A stretch of DNA of 64,000 bases from UBA1219 sp045601425 (GCA_045601425.1 JAZRZP010000006.1:1-64000), one strand, 5' to 3'; shown: positions 25,310 through 34,489, counted from the stretch's first letter. Made by a program: numbers and translations. The notes: a model not told the origin generated them from the sequence alone.

Positions 25310-25382
25310 CTGTCTTTTAAGAGATCACTGTGTGGTCTGAATTCTACATTCCTTTATTTGTTTTTTGCGTTGAAAACGGGTG

Positions 25383-25413
25383 CAAAAGTACGATTTTTTT
25401 TCGGATTTTGCAA
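25383..25413 (-). promoter_or_regulatory. Promoter of the corA-phoH-tsaC operon
   Basis: On the minus strand TACTTTTG (25383-25390) lies 20 bases from TTG (25411-25413). The leader to corA is about 80 bases. Confidence 0.65.
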
Positions 25414-25490
25414 ATTTTTTTCTTCAATTGACTGAAATACAGATTTCTATGTGTTCAGAAAATTTCTTTTTTTGTATTTTTGCAGGTCTG

Positions 25491-25519
25491 AAAAACGGCA
25501 GAGGCGGTGAACCTCTGCC
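25491..25519 (-). terminator. Terminator of the zinc-ribbon gene
   Basis: GGCAGAGG and CCTCTGCC pair around a 7-base loop. Read leftward the stem is followed by GTTTTT. Confidence 0.8.
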
Positions 25520-25533
25520 ATGAATTTCATTTC

Positions 25534-26040
25534 TTATATCTTTTTCTCCGAGGAATCGGCAATAGCACGAATATTTTTTGAAATAGTTAAAAAAACGGAT
25601 GTAAAACCAAAACTAAAAAGTAATGTGCCTATTATTGCAAATCCATAAAGAAATTTAAATTCACCCAATACTATCAATATAATAGCACCGAAAATGCCTA
25701 TAATCAGAAGTATCACGTTTAGTGTGTACAACAACGTTTCCCCGTGGTTTGATGTATGAGAAATATTGTTTGCGTGAGGCTTGTCTGTCTGATAAAAAGT
25801 CTTGAGTTGAGCATATTCTTCATCTGAGACATCGCCTTCAATATTGTAAAATGCAAGAATATCTTTGCGTAATTTCAGAATTTCATTTTGTTCAATAATT
25901 TTTCGTTTTTTGATGAATTCAGCAGCTGTTATTTTTTCAGTGTTGTTATATATATTTTTTTTGCAAAATGGGCAAGATGTGAATTTAATGCTGATTTCTC
26001 TTCCACAATGGGGACAGTTTCTGTATGTAATATCTTCCAT
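25534..26040 (-). CDS. Zinc-ribbon membrane protein of unknown function
   Basis: The 168-residue product begins with two CxxC pairs (NCPHCGREISIKFTSCPFCK, residues 8-27), a zinc ribbon. A charged helix of about 50 residues follows, then two hydrophobic segments near the C-terminus (LNVILLIIGIFGAIILIVL and FAIIGTLLFSFGFTSVFLTI). It is likely an inner-membrane protein with a cytoplasmic zinc ribbon. I do not recognise a function. The gene is more AT-rich than its neighbours and sits in an AT-rich island with a large inverted repeat upstream, so recent acquisition is possible. Confidence 0.7.
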   Translation of the reverse strand: MEDITYRNCPHCGREISIKFTSCPFCKKNIYNNTEKITAAEFIKKRKIIEQNEILKLRKDILAFYNIEGDVSDEEYAQLKTFYQTDKPHANNISHTSNHGETLLYTLNVILLIIGIFGAIILIVLGEFKFLYGFAIIGTLLFSFGFTSVFLTISKNIRAIADSSEKKI

Positions 26041-26785
26041 GTTTATCTATTTTTTTATATAAAAATTCTTATTTGTGCCAAAATTGATACAGTTGCACCC
26101 AAAAAAAAGACGTGGCACTAATTTCCGTCTAATTTTGGTATCTAGGCCTTCCACAACCATCATCCTAAATTACAACGAATAAAAGTCCACGCCACATTGG
26201 CGGGGCATTCGTTGTTGCTTGGATGATTTTTTTTGAGTGGAAGTGTTAGATACCAAAGCTAAACAAGATTACTTTTCCGATTATATTGAGTGTAACGACT
26301 CTGTTTTTATGTCATAGATTTGTATTTTGTTTATTGTCAAATATTTATGTTGTTTTTTGAAACGTTTTCAAAACGCAAAGATACGAAATTTTTTTAAACA
26401 ACGTGTTTTGAAAAAAAATATTTCAGATTTCTGGGACTGATGCAGAACGAGTTTCGCCGTGAGTTTTGCAAAAAAAATCTGGAATTTTTTTACGTGGCGT
26501 CGTCAGGAAAATTTGCGGGTGCGATATTGATGCAATATGTTTTGCACAAGCATTTAAGAGCGGTTGTCTCCGGTGTTGTTGGCGAAATTTTTACACTCTC
26601 ATTTTTGGTTACAGAATTTATATTATGTTAAGTAAAAGAATCAACAAGACACCTCCCCAGAATGTTCTTGTCTTCAGCCAATCAGCATGCTCCCAATCGT
26701 AATTCTGCTGACAACTGTTTCCGAAGAAGTTTTTCGTTGAGTCAGTTTCCGGCTGATGAGATGTGAAAAATTTTTCCGTGAAATT
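26041..26785. other. 745-base AT-rich non-coding region with a nested hairpin
   Basis: No convincing gene is present; two short plus-strand frames at 26440-26702 lack any family features. It holds the inverted repeat at 26134-26257 and, on the minus strand, a TATCTTTG box (26376-26383) with a TTG at 26399-26401. The latter could be the promoter of the zinc-ribbon gene, giving a leader of about 330 bases that includes the hairpin. Confidence 0.5.
26134..26257. repeat. 124-base nested inverted repeat (MITE-like element or structured leader)
   Basis: Four arm pairs are nested in register: TTTGGTATCTA (26134-26144) with TAGATACCAAA (26247-26257); CTTCCAC (26148-26154) with GTGGAAG (26237-26243); ATCATCC (26159-26165) with GGATGAT (26221-26227); AACGAAT (26174-26180) with ATTCGTT (26207-26213). 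A small GCC/GGC stem lies in the loop. It has no coding capacity. Miniature inverted-repeat elements and cis-acting RNA structures both look like this. Confidence 0.7.
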
Positions 26786-27577
26786 TTACAACCAGATTCC
26801 GTCAAAAACATGTTTTACCGGGCCTTGCAGGAAAATTTCCCCGTAGCCGTGATTTGCGGATTTTTCGAAATACACGCAGAAATCACCGCCCAGCGTCTTC
26901 ACGTCGACTTTGCCCGAGTTCATGTGGTTTTTCTCTGCCCACACCAAGGCCGATGCCGTAACTCCGGTGCCGCAGGAGAGCGTTTCGTCCTCGACACCTC
27001 GTTCGTAAGTACGTGCAAATATCTGGTTTTCAGATATCTGTTCTATGAAATTCACGTTGGTGCCGGCCGGTGCGAAATTTGGGTGGTTGCGCAGTTTGCA
27101 GCCATTGCCGAAAACGTCGAAGTTTCTTATATCGTCTGCAAATTCAACGTAATGCGGCACTCCGGTGTTTATGAAAAATCCGTTCAGACAAGGTTTCACT
27201 GCTTCGGAAACGGACATGGCGAGTTTTACAATGCCTGAATTTCCGTACCATTCGGTGATTGCTGCGGAATGCTGTGCATCGGTAGCCCGAAAAGTGGTTT
27301 CGGTTCCTATTAAGCCGAGTTTCTTCGCAAATGCTACGATGCACCGGCCTCCGTTGCCGCACATTTCGGCTGTATGACCGTCGGAGTTGTAGTAAACCAT
27401 CTGAAAATCAGCATTTTCCGATTTCTGCAGAAGCATGAGTCCGTCGGCCCCTACTCCTACCCTGCGGTTGCATATTTCCGCAATATGTTCAGTGTCAAGA
27501 TGATATGAGTTGTTGCGATTGTCAATAATTACAAAGTCATTGCCTGCACCGTGGTATTTACTGAATGGAATTTTCAT
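26786..27577 (-). CDS. dapF: Diaminopimelate epimerase
   Basis: The 263-residue cytoplasmic enzyme converts LL-diaminopimelate to the meso form for lysine and peptidoglycan synthesis. The two catalytic cysteines are visible in EMCGNGGRCIVAFA and ETLSCGTGVTASAL. The start MKIPFSKYHGAGNDF at 27577 is typical; an ATG three codons upstream (27586) is an alternative. The start overlaps the 3' end of the antiporter gene, so the two are translationally coupled. Confidence 0.93.
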   Translation of the reverse strand: MKIPFSKYHGAGNDFVIIDNRNNSYHLDTEHIAEICNRRVGVGADGLMLLQKSENADFQMVYYNSDGHTAEMCGNGGRCIVAFAKKLGLIGTETTFRATDAQHSAAITEWYGNSGIVKLAMSVSEAVKPCLNGFFINTGVPHYVEFADDIRNFDVFGNGCKLRNHPNFAPAGTNVNFIEQISENQIFARTYERGVEDETLSCGTGVTASALVWAEKNHMNSGKVDVKTLGGDFCVYFEKSANHGYGEIFLQGPVKHVFDGIWL

Positions 27578-28934
27578 CGTCTGCATATTGGTTACCGTTT
27601 ATGGTTTCTGTTTGCGTATCCGGATCTGGTGTGGAGCCGTTTTCGGCGATTTCCTCACTCCCATTGTTCCCGTCATGTAAGGATTGTTCTGATTTTCCTC
27701 CAAAATAGAAGTTGCAGAATCGTTTTACGAATGGTATTTTGTCGAGGAAAAGTATCAGGAACGAAGTGAAAAGTATCGATATGAAAACGACGGAGTAAGT
27801 AGTGTATTTGATTGTTTCGGCTCCCGGCACGATTTCGTGTCCCATGCTGATGTTGAGCTGTTCCGGCATGGTGGCCAGAACGGCGGCTGCGAGTCCCTTG
27901 GGTATCATCATCGACATGATTGTTCTGTCGTAAGATGCTGTTTTTTTGTTTGTTACGAACTTTATTACAATGAATCGCATTATGAAAAGTACAAACGTTA
28001 TCACTGCACCGTAAAGCAGTGCTGTCAGGTTGTCGAACGGTATGGACAGCCCGATATATACGAAGAAAAGTGTTTTGAGCAGGAATACGAATTCGCTGAA
28101 AAAGGCTTTTTCCTGCGGTTCCAGTTTCATCATGTTGCCTTTGTTGAATTTTTCAAGGAATGAAAACTTGAAGTATTCCGTGTTCCCTATTACTATTCCG
28201 AAAGTCAGTGACGCGATGGCTCCGCTGAAATCCATGGCTTCGGTGATGCCGTATATTACGAAAACGAATGCCGGTGTGAGGAACATTGAGTTTTGTACCT
28301 TGCGTACTCTGTCAAGAATGCTTGACCAGATTATTCCGCCTGCTATGCCGAGCATTGAAGCCATTATGAATGAGGCACTTACCTTCCCTATTATGCTACC
28401 GATGTTTACTCCGCCGATTTTGTAGCTTTCCATGAATGCCAAGGCGAAGACGATGCACAGCACGTCGGTGATTGCTGATTCCATGACTAGTACCACTTCG
28501 TTGTCCTTGTGGATGGAAAGCTGTTTTACGAGCGGAATCACCACTGCCGACGATGTACCGCCCAGTATTGCCCCGAGCATCAGTGAGGAATTCCATTCCA
28601 GACCTATCACGAAATGGCCTATAATGCCTACCAGCACCACCGAAAGGAAGAATGAGATAAGGCACACTTTGGCCAAATTCTTCCATGCGTTGCGCAAACT
28701 GCTGATACTTATATCGGTACCGCTTTCAAAGAGTATGAACAGCAAAGTCAGCGACGCAAATACCGAACCTACAATTCCCAAGTCTGCAGGTGAAATAATG
28801 CCCAACACAGGGCCTATCAGTATGCCGATCACCATCAGCAGAAGCACGTCGGGAATGCGTTTCTTGCTGAATATCACCGAAAAAAGGTGAGCCAAGAATA
28901 TAAGTAAGCCAAGAAATATGAACGTCTCTCCCAT
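27558..28934 (-). CDS. Monovalent cation:proton antiporter (CPA family)
   Basis: The 458-residue protein has about 12 hydrophobic helices. Features include FSKKRIPDVLLLMVIGILIG, ILFESGTDIS and GGTSSAVVIPLVKQLS. ESAITDVLCIVFA and MIPKGLAAAVLATMPEQ are further antiporter segments. A hydrophilic C-terminal tail of about 60 residues rich in Glu/Asp/Asn follows. It should exchange Na+ or K+ for protons across the inner membrane; ion preference cannot be read. ATG 28934 (MGETFIFLGL) is chosen because upstream in-frame codons to 28964 overlap the end of the dnaX extension frame. Confidence 0.85.
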   Translation of the reverse strand: MGETFIFLGLLIFLAHLFSVIFSKKRIPDVLLLMVIGILIGPVLGIISPADLGIVGSVFASLTLLFILFESGTDISISSLRNAWKNLAKVCLISFFLSVVLVGIIGHFVIGLEWNSSLMLGAILGGTSSAVVIPLVKQLSIHKDNEVVLVMESAITDVLCIVFALAFMESYKIGGVNIGSIIGKVSASFIMASMLGIAGGIIWSSILDRVRKVQNSMFLTPAFVFVIYGITEAMDFSGAIASLTFGIVIGNTEYFKFSFLEKFNKGNMMKLEPQEKAFFSEFVFLLKTLFFVYIGLSIPFDNLTALLYGAVITFVLFIMRFIVIKFVTNKKTASYDRTIMSMMIPKGLAAAVLATMPEQLNISMGHEIVPGAETIKYTTYSVVFISILFTSFLILFLDKIPFVKRFCNFYFGGKSEQSLHDGNNGSEEIAENGSTPDPDTQTETINGNQYADDENSIQ

Positions 28935-28953
28935 AGTATATATTTTTTTTTCG

Positions 28954-29334
28954 TTAGAAATCAATGTCTTGGAAAATCTTCTGAAGATTGCCTATTTCCG
29001 GATTATTCTTCAGCATTGCCTCATACTTGTCCTTGGGCGTGTACAGCATCTTTTTCACCACTTCGTCTTTTACTTCTATTGTGATGTCAAGCGTGGAAAT
29101 GCCAGTCTTTTCTCTGAAATAATCCACGAGCTGGCTTTTTATGGAATTCAGGAGTTGGGCGAATCTGCTTGGTGTTGTTACTGTAAAATGTTCGGCATCA
29201 ATGAATTGCAGTTGCCTTCCGTTCATTGCCGAATATACTTCAGTGTCGGTGAGCCGGCGAATGTCGGCGAGTTTCATCCATTCGCTGAAAAGGTTTTCTT
29301 GGGAGAGAATCAGTTTATTTTTTTTTTTCTTCAT
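28954..29334 (-). CDS. dnaX: Tau-type C-terminal domain of DnaX in a shifted frame
   Basis: This 126-codon frame starts at ATG 29334 inside the end of the dnaX frame. It reads LSQENLFSEWMKLADIRR, HFTVTTPSRFAQLLNSIKSQ, KMLYTPKDKYEAMLKNNPEI. That is the usual C-terminal domain of DnaX in Bacteroidota, where the protein is normally one chain of about 600 residues. The upstream frame stops right after an A11 run on the coding strand (29318-29328). Loss of one A in the transcript, gain of two, or a +1 ribosomal shift would join the parts into a chain of about 593 residues. It could instead be translated separately from ATG 29334, or the run could be miscounted in the assembly. Confidence 0.8.
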   Translation of the reverse strand: MKKKKNKLILSQENLFSEWMKLADIRRLTDTEVYSAMNGRQLQFIDAEHFTVTTPSRFAQLLNSIKSQLVDYFREKTGISTLDITIEVKDEVVKKMLYTPKDKYEAMLKNNPEIGNLQKIFQDIDF

Positions 29335-30733
29335 CCTGCGGGTGTGCCGAAGATGAACCGTTTATTGAAGTCGTGAAACTGAACGATGTCGTATTCAGTT
29401 TTATCTGAGGTGGTTGCACACCTGCCGTGTTCTGTTGAGCAGGCTGTTGAACAAGTTGTTGTTGTACCGGTTGTTGTTGAACAGGTTGTTTTTGTATTGG
29501 TTGTTGTACAGGTTGTTGAACGGGTTGTTGTTGAACTGGCGGCTGTATTGGCTGCTGAACCGTTTTTTGCACCGGAGCCGCCTGCTGCGGTGGCTGTGCC
29601 ACAGTCGTCTTTTCCTGTTGTGCGGTTGCCATGCGGGGTACGAGTTGAGACATTTTCATCAGTGCAACTTCGATGAAAAGTCGTTTGTTGAGTGCTTCAC
29701 GGTAGTGAAGTTCTGCTTCAGATGATATTTCTAAATATTTGAGAAGCAGCATTAAACGACATTGTTGAGCCTGCTCTGCATATTTTGCTTTCGCATTGTC
29801 GCTGACTTCCAGAAGCGATGTGGTTTGCGGGTCAAGTGAAACCATCAGGTTTCTCAGGTGTTCCGAAAGACCCGTTATGAAGTGCTGGTTGTCAAAACCT
29901 TTGTCCAATACTTTCTGGTACAGAAGCAGTGTGTTCGTGAGGTCGCCGGATCTGAAATAATCCACGAATTTGAAGTAGTAACCGTAGTCAAGGACGTTCA
30001 GGTTTTCAATGCAGCATTCGTAAGAAATTTCGTGGCTGCCTGAAAAAGTCACCATCTGGTCGAACATGGACAGAGCATCGCGGAGACATCCTTCTGATTT
30101 TTGGGCAATTACGTGAAGTGCGTCAGACGAAGCCGTTATGCCTTCCTGCGAGGCAACATACTGCAGGTGCCGTGCTATATCTTCGTTGCTTATTCGTTTG
30201 AAATCGAATATCTGACAGCGAGAAAGTATGGTGGGGATTATTTTGTGCTTTTCGGTGGTGGCGAGGATGAATTTCGCGTATGAAGGCGGCTCCTCCAAGG
30301 TTTTCAGGAATGCGTTGAAGGCCTGTGTCGTAAGCATGTGAACTTCATCGATGATGTAAACTTTATATCGGCTTCCCTGAGGCGGTATGTTCACCTGTTC
30401 AATGAGTCTGCGTATGTCGTCAACGGAGTTGTTTGACGCGGCATCAAGTTCAAAGACGTTGTACGAAGCCGAATCGTTGAACGACTTGCATGATTCACAT
30501 TCGTTGCAGGCTTCAATGTCTTCGGTAAGGTTTGTGCAATTGATGGTTTTTGCCAAAATTCTGGCACATGTGGTCTTGCCCACGCCTCGCGGTCCGCAGA
30601 ACAGAAACGCCTGCGCCAACTTGCCGTTCTTTATGGCATTTTTCAAAGTATTAGTAATATGTTCTTGTCCGACTACCGAATTGAACGTTGCCGGACGATA
30701 CTTACGTGCTGATACTATGTAGTTTTCCATCAA
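29315..30733 (-). CDS. dnaX: DNA polymerase III subunit gamma/tau (frame ends at an A11 run)
   Basis: The 472-residue clamp-loader ATPase shows Walker A GPRGVGKTTCARILA and a four-cysteine zinc element (ACNECESCKSF with an upstream CTN). It also has YIIDEVHMLTTQAFNAFL, LEEPPSYAKFILATTE and the sensor SRCQIFDFKR. A Gln/Pro/Val-rich linker built of QQPVQQ-type repeats lies at about residues 375-450. The frame then ends at DEEKKK and TAA, a gamma-like short form. The conserved C-terminal tau domain continues in the next frame. It is first in an operon with the antiporter and dapF genes. ATG 30730 is an alternative start. Confidence 0.92.
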   Translation of the reverse strand: MMENYIVSARKYRPATFNSVVGQEHITNTLKNAIKNGKLAQAFLFCGPRGVGKTTCARILAKTINCTNLTEDIEACNECESCKSFNDSASYNVFELDAASNNSVDDIRRLIEQVNIPPQGSRYKVYIIDEVHMLTTQAFNAFLKTLEEPPSYAKFILATTEKHKIIPTILSRCQIFDFKRISNEDIARHLQYVASQEGITASSDALHVIAQKSEGCLRDALSMFDQMVTFSGSHEISYECCIENLNVLDYGYYFKFVDYFRSGDLTNTLLLYQKVLDKGFDNQHFITGLSEHLRNLMVSLDPQTTSLLEVSDNAKAKYAEQAQQCRLMLLLKYLEISSEAELHYREALNKRLFIEVALMKMSQLVPRMATAQQEKTTVAQPPQQAAPVQKTVQQPIQPPVQQQPVQQPVQQPIQKQPVQQQPVQQQLVQQPAQQNTAGVQPPQIKLNTTSFSFTTSINGSSSAHPQDEEKKK

Positions 30734-30950
30734 AAATCGTTTTTTATTCTAAATGCCAAAGTTACGATTTTTTTTTGGTTTTTCCGCGGTTACGGCCGAA
30801 AATATTTATGAACTGCAATTTTGTCAGCTGCAACTCATTGAAATTCTGTCGTTTTGTCATGATTTTGCAGAAAAATGATTCAGGCATGTTTTTTGCTCAT
30901 CAACGTTATTGAACAAGTAACAGCGAATCAACAGTAAAAACAATAACGTC

Positions 30951-33554
30951 ATGAATCTCAACAACTTTACAATCAAGGCGCAGGAAGCAATAGAAAAGTC
31001 TCACGAAATTGCTTCGTCATACCAGAATCCTGATATCGGGACAGCTCACCTTTTGAAGGGAATATTTTCGGAAGATGAAAATACGATACCGTATCTGCTG
31101 AAAAAACTGGAGGTAAACATCAGTGCCGTTTCTCAGGCCAACGACCGCATCATAGCATCGTTGCCGAAAGTTGCCGGCGGCGACCTCTATTTCAGCGGCG
31201 ACGCAAACAAGGCCATAATCAAGGCTTCACAACGTGCAACGGAAATGAAGGACGAGTTCGTTTCCATAGAACACCTGTTTATAGGACTCCTTACAGGCAA
31301 CGATCAGATAGCCAAGCTCCTGAAAGATGCTGGCGTTTCCGAAAAGGCTTTTCTCAAAGCCGTTTCCGACATGCGCAAGGGCTCGAAAATCAATTCTCAG
31401 ACAGCCGAAGAGACTTTCAATTCCTTGAACAAGTATGCCAAGAATCTGAATCAGTTGGCACAGGCGGGTCGTCTTGATCCGGTCATAGGTCGTGACGATG
31501 AAATACGGCGTGTGTTGCAGATTCTCAGCCGTCGCACGAAAAACAACCCCATTCTCATAGGAGAGCCGGGGGTAGGAAAAACGGCAATTGCCGAAGGTCT
31601 CGCCCATCGCATTGTAAGTGGCGATGTGCCGGAAAATCTGAAAACCAAGACGTTGTATTCTCTCGACATGGGAGCACTGATTGCCGGAGCAAAATACAAA
31701 GGTGAGTTTGAGGAACGTCTGAAAAGTGTCATCCGCGAAATAAACGAAGCCGAGGGAGAAATAATACTTTTCATTGATGAAATACACACTCTCGTGGGTG
31801 CAGGTGGCGGAGAAGGTGCCATGGATGCGGCCAATATACTGAAGCCGGCATTGGCACGAGGTGAACTGCGTGCAATCGGAGCCACTACCCTATCCGAATA
31901 TCAGAAATATTTCGAGAAGGACAAGGCTCTCGAACGCCGCTTCCAGAGCGTGCTCATCGATGAACCCGATGTCGCCGACACGATTTCCATTCTGCGGGGA
32001 CTGAAGGAACGCTACGAGGTTCACCACAAGGTCCGCATTAAAGACGAGGCTATAATTGCCGCTGCGGAACTTTCGCACCGCTACATAAGCGACCGTTTTC
32101 TGCCCGACAAGGCCATAGACCTCATTGATGAAGCCGCCGCACGTCTGCGTCTGGAAATAGACTCCGTGCCGGAGGAACTTGATGAAATCGAACGCAGGAT
32201 ACGCCAGCTTGAAATTGAACGCGAAGCTATCCGCCGCGAAAACGACGAAGACAAGCTTCACTCTCTGTCGGTTGAGATTTCAAACCTCAGCGACGAGCGT
32301 AACTCCCTGAAAGCCAAATGGCAATCGGAAAAAAGCATAGTTGAGAACATTCAGAACGAGGTTAAGAACATTGAATCGTACAAGTTTCAGGCCGAGCAGG
32401 CCGAGCGTGCCGGCGATTACGGCAAGGTGGCCGAACTCCGTTATGGCAAAATCAAGGATGCAGAACGAAACGTGGAAACCTTGAAGAAACAGCTCAGGGA
32501 TATGCAGGCAGAGAATGCCATGATTACCGAAGAAGTTGACAGCGAGCAGATTGCAGAAATCGTTGCCAAATGGACCGGTATACCGGTTGCAAGAATGCTG
32601 CAAAGCGAACGCGAGCGGCTGCTGAACATGGAGAAGGAACTGCACAAGCGGGTTGTGGGACAGGATGAAGCCATAAACACGATAGCCGATGCCGTTCGCA
32701 GAAACCGTACCGGATTGAGCGACAGCAAACGTCCTATCGGTTCGTTCATGTTCTTGGGAAGTACTGGTGTGGGAAAGACCGAGCTTGCCAAGGCTTTGGC
32801 CGAAGTGCTTTTCGACGACGAGAATATGATGGTGCGCATCGACATGAGCGAATATCAGGAACGACACTCCGTATCACGTCTCATCGGTGCACCTCCGGGA
32901 TATGTGGGGTACGACGAGAGTGGCATGCTTACCGAAGCAGTACGCCGCAAGCCCTACTCCATAGTGCTTTTCGACGAGATTGAGAAGGCTCATCCGGATG
33001 TATTCAACATACTGCTGCAGGTACTCGAGGACGGGCGTCTCACCGATAACAAGGGGCGTGTAGCCGACTTCAGGAATACAATCATCATCATGACTTCGAA
33101 CATGGGTTCTAATATAATACAGGAACGCCTTTCCGATGGCGATGCCGGAAATCAGAAAGTCATGGAGCAGACCAGAAACGAAATTTTCGGAATGCTGCGT
33201 ACTGCCCTGCGGCCTGAATTCCTCAACCGCATTGACGAGATAATCATGTTCCGTCCGCTCACCCGCGAACAGATAAAAGCAGTGGTACGCCTGCAGATGA
33301 ATATCGTTGCCAAGACACTGGAAAACAACGATATACTCATTTCGATAACTGACGATGCTATTGACGAACTTGCCCGTGCGGGTTACGATCCTACCATGGG
33401 TGCACGTCCCGTGAAACGTGTCATACAACGGGAAATACTTAACGAACTGTCGCAGGAAATACTCCGTGAGAACGTGAATCCTTCGGACAACATACTCATA
33501 GATGTATTTGACGGAAAATTCGTATTCTTCAACGCAGTCGACAAAATGAACTGA
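30951..33554 (+). CDS. clpB: ClpB protein disaggregase
   Basis: The 867-residue AAA+ chaperone has an N-terminal Clp repeat domain (FTIKAQEAIEKSHEIA), NBD1 with GEPGVGKTAIAEGLA and DEIHTLVGAGGG, and the ClpB-specific coiled-coil middle domain (about residues 410-525). NBD2 has GSTGVGKTELAKALAEVLF and LFDEIEKAHPDVF. The middle domain separates it from ClpA/ClpC and there is no ClpP-binding loop. With DnaK it rescues aggregated proteins in the cytoplasm. It is a single-gene unit with a stem-loop after it. No CIRCE operator or clear promoter was found in the 215-base leader. Confidence 0.96.
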   Translation: MNLNNFTIKAQEAIEKSHEIASSYQNPDIGTAHLLKGIFSEDENTIPYLLKKLEVNISAVSQANDRIIASLPKVAGGDLYFSGDANKAIIKASQRATEMKDEFVSIEHLFIGLLTGNDQIAKLLKDAGVSEKAFLKAVSDMRKGSKINSQTAEETFNSLNKYAKNLNQLAQAGRLDPVIGRDDEIRRVLQILSRRTKNNPILIGEPGVGKTAIAEGLAHRIVSGDVPENLKTKTLYSLDMGALIAGAKYKGEFEERLKSVIREINEAEGEIILFIDEIHTLVGAGGGEGAMDAANILKPALARGELRAIGATTLSEYQKYFEKDKALERRFQSVLIDEPDVADTISILRGLKERYEVHHKVRIKDEAIIAAAELSHRYISDRFLPDKAIDLIDEAAARLRLEIDSVPEELDEIERRIRQLEIEREAIRRENDEDKLHSLSVEISNLSDERNSLKAKWQSEKSIVENIQNEVKNIESYKFQAEQAERAGDYGKVAELRYGKIKDAERNVETLKKQLRDMQAENAMITEEVDSEQIAEIVAKWTGIPVARMLQSERERLLNMEKELHKRVVGQDEAINTIADAVRRNRTGLSDSKRPIGSFMFLGSTGVGKTELAKALAEVLFDDENMMVRIDMSEYQERHSVSRLIGAPPGYVGYDESGMLTEAVRRKPYSIVLFDEIEKAHPDVFNILLQVLEDGRLTDNKGRVADFRNTIIIMTSNMGSNIIQERLSDGDAGNQKVMEQTRNEIFGMLRTALRPEFLNRIDEIIMFRPLTREQIKAVVRLQMNIVAKTLENNDILISITDDAIDELARAGYDPTMGARPVKRVIQREILNELSQEILRENVNPSDNILIDVFDGKFVFFNAVDKMN

Positions 33555-33568
33555 GAAACCAATTTTAC

Positions 33569-33603
33569 AACAGAATAAATGCGTCATCGGCATTTATTCT
33601 GTT
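33569..33603 (+). terminator. Stem-loop after clpB
   Basis: AACAGAATAAATGC and GCATTTATTCTGTT pair perfectly over 14 bp around a 7-base loop, 15 bases after the stop. The T run is missing, so termination may be weak or the hairpin may only protect the mRNA end. Confidence 0.6.
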
Positions 33604-33712
33604 GCAAAACTAATCATGTACGTGTCTATACCGTGTTTTCCCATTATACATGGATTGGAAAAAGAATTGCAAAGTAAAACATAATAACATCATTCACAAA
33701 AAAAACAAACAA

Positions 33713-34489
33713 ATGACAAAAAAGGTATTATTGGTGGCAGCATTGATAGCCACGGCATTTACGGGAGCTAATGCTCAAATTACTGCAGGACGCATAGGAT
33801 CAGGTCCTTACACTGACTACAGCGGTCAGACAACTACGGTTACCGGCATCGATCTCAACAACGACGGCGCAGTTGATTTTAAAATAGGCACGGCTTATGA
33901 AATGGTTGACCCTTACAGGGAGATTGAAAACGGCAGTCTGGAATTCAAATGGCAGGGAAGTGGTGATGTATCACTTACCAATATTGTGGTAATGGGTTCG
34001 ACAGAAGACGGTTGGGATAAGATTAAGAATCTTCCGGCCAACACTACCGTAGATGCCTCATCGAACTGGAATTCACAAGGCGATGCTTATGTTCAGCTGG
34101 GCAACGGAAATGCACAGAATGTAGGCCTGAGAGTATATGTGAACGGAAATACCTACTATGGTTACGCCACCGTTACCGTTTCCGGAACCACATGTACATG
34201 GAACAGCGTTTACTTCAATGCTACCCCCAACGCTGCCATTCGGGTCGGACAGACTTCTGGAGGTGGAGATGGCATTGAAAATGCAGCCGGAAGCAATTTC
34301 AAGGTTTTTGCCGACGGAAAAACAATCCGTATCTGGGATCTCGAAAACACCGAAGTTCAGGTTTACGACATGGGTGGCCGTCTGGTAGCATCTGAAAAGA
34401 CAGCAGACAACTGCACCGTAAATGTTCCCGAAGCGGGAGTTTACGTAGTTCGTGCAAACGGAGTAAGCAGAAAAGTAGTTGCTTTCTGA
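33713..34489 (+). CDS. Secreted protein with type IX sorting-like C-terminal tail
   Basis: The 258-residue product has a signal peptide (MTKKVLLVAALIATAFTGANA) and a beta-rich body. IDLNNDGAVDFKIG in the body resembles a calcium-binding DxNxDG loop, and NVGLRVYVNGNTYYGYATVT follows later. A sorting-like tail closes it (about residues 185-258: NFKVFADGKTIRIWDLENTE, VYDMGGRLVASE, GVYVVRANGVSRKVVAF). It is likely exported and attached to the surface through the type IX pathway. The body is not recognised. ATG 33713 is preferred to 33650 because it begins the signal peptide. Confidence 0.82.
   Translation: MTKKVLLVAALIATAFTGANAQITAGRIGSGPYTDYSGQTTTVTGIDLNNDGAVDFKIGTAYEMVDPYREIENGSLEFKWQGSGDVSLTNIVVMGSTEDGWDKIKNLPANTTVDASSNWNSQGDAYVQLGNGNAQNVGLRVYVNGNTYYGYATVTVSGTTCTWNSVYFNATPNAAIRVGQTSGGGDGIENAAGSNFKVFADGKTIRIWDLENTEVQVYDMGGRLVASEKTADNCTVNVPEAGVYVVRANGVSRKVVAF

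Noticed and set aside
26440..26702. Two overlapping plus-strand frames of 63 and 78 codons
   Set aside because: Low complexity, no family features, no promoter in a suitable place.
29405..29610. A CRISPR-like or satellite repeat in the 29.4-29.6 kb region
   Set aside because: The repeated GTTGTTG-type pattern is the codon pattern of the Gln/Pro/Val-rich linker of DnaX, in frame and without spacers.
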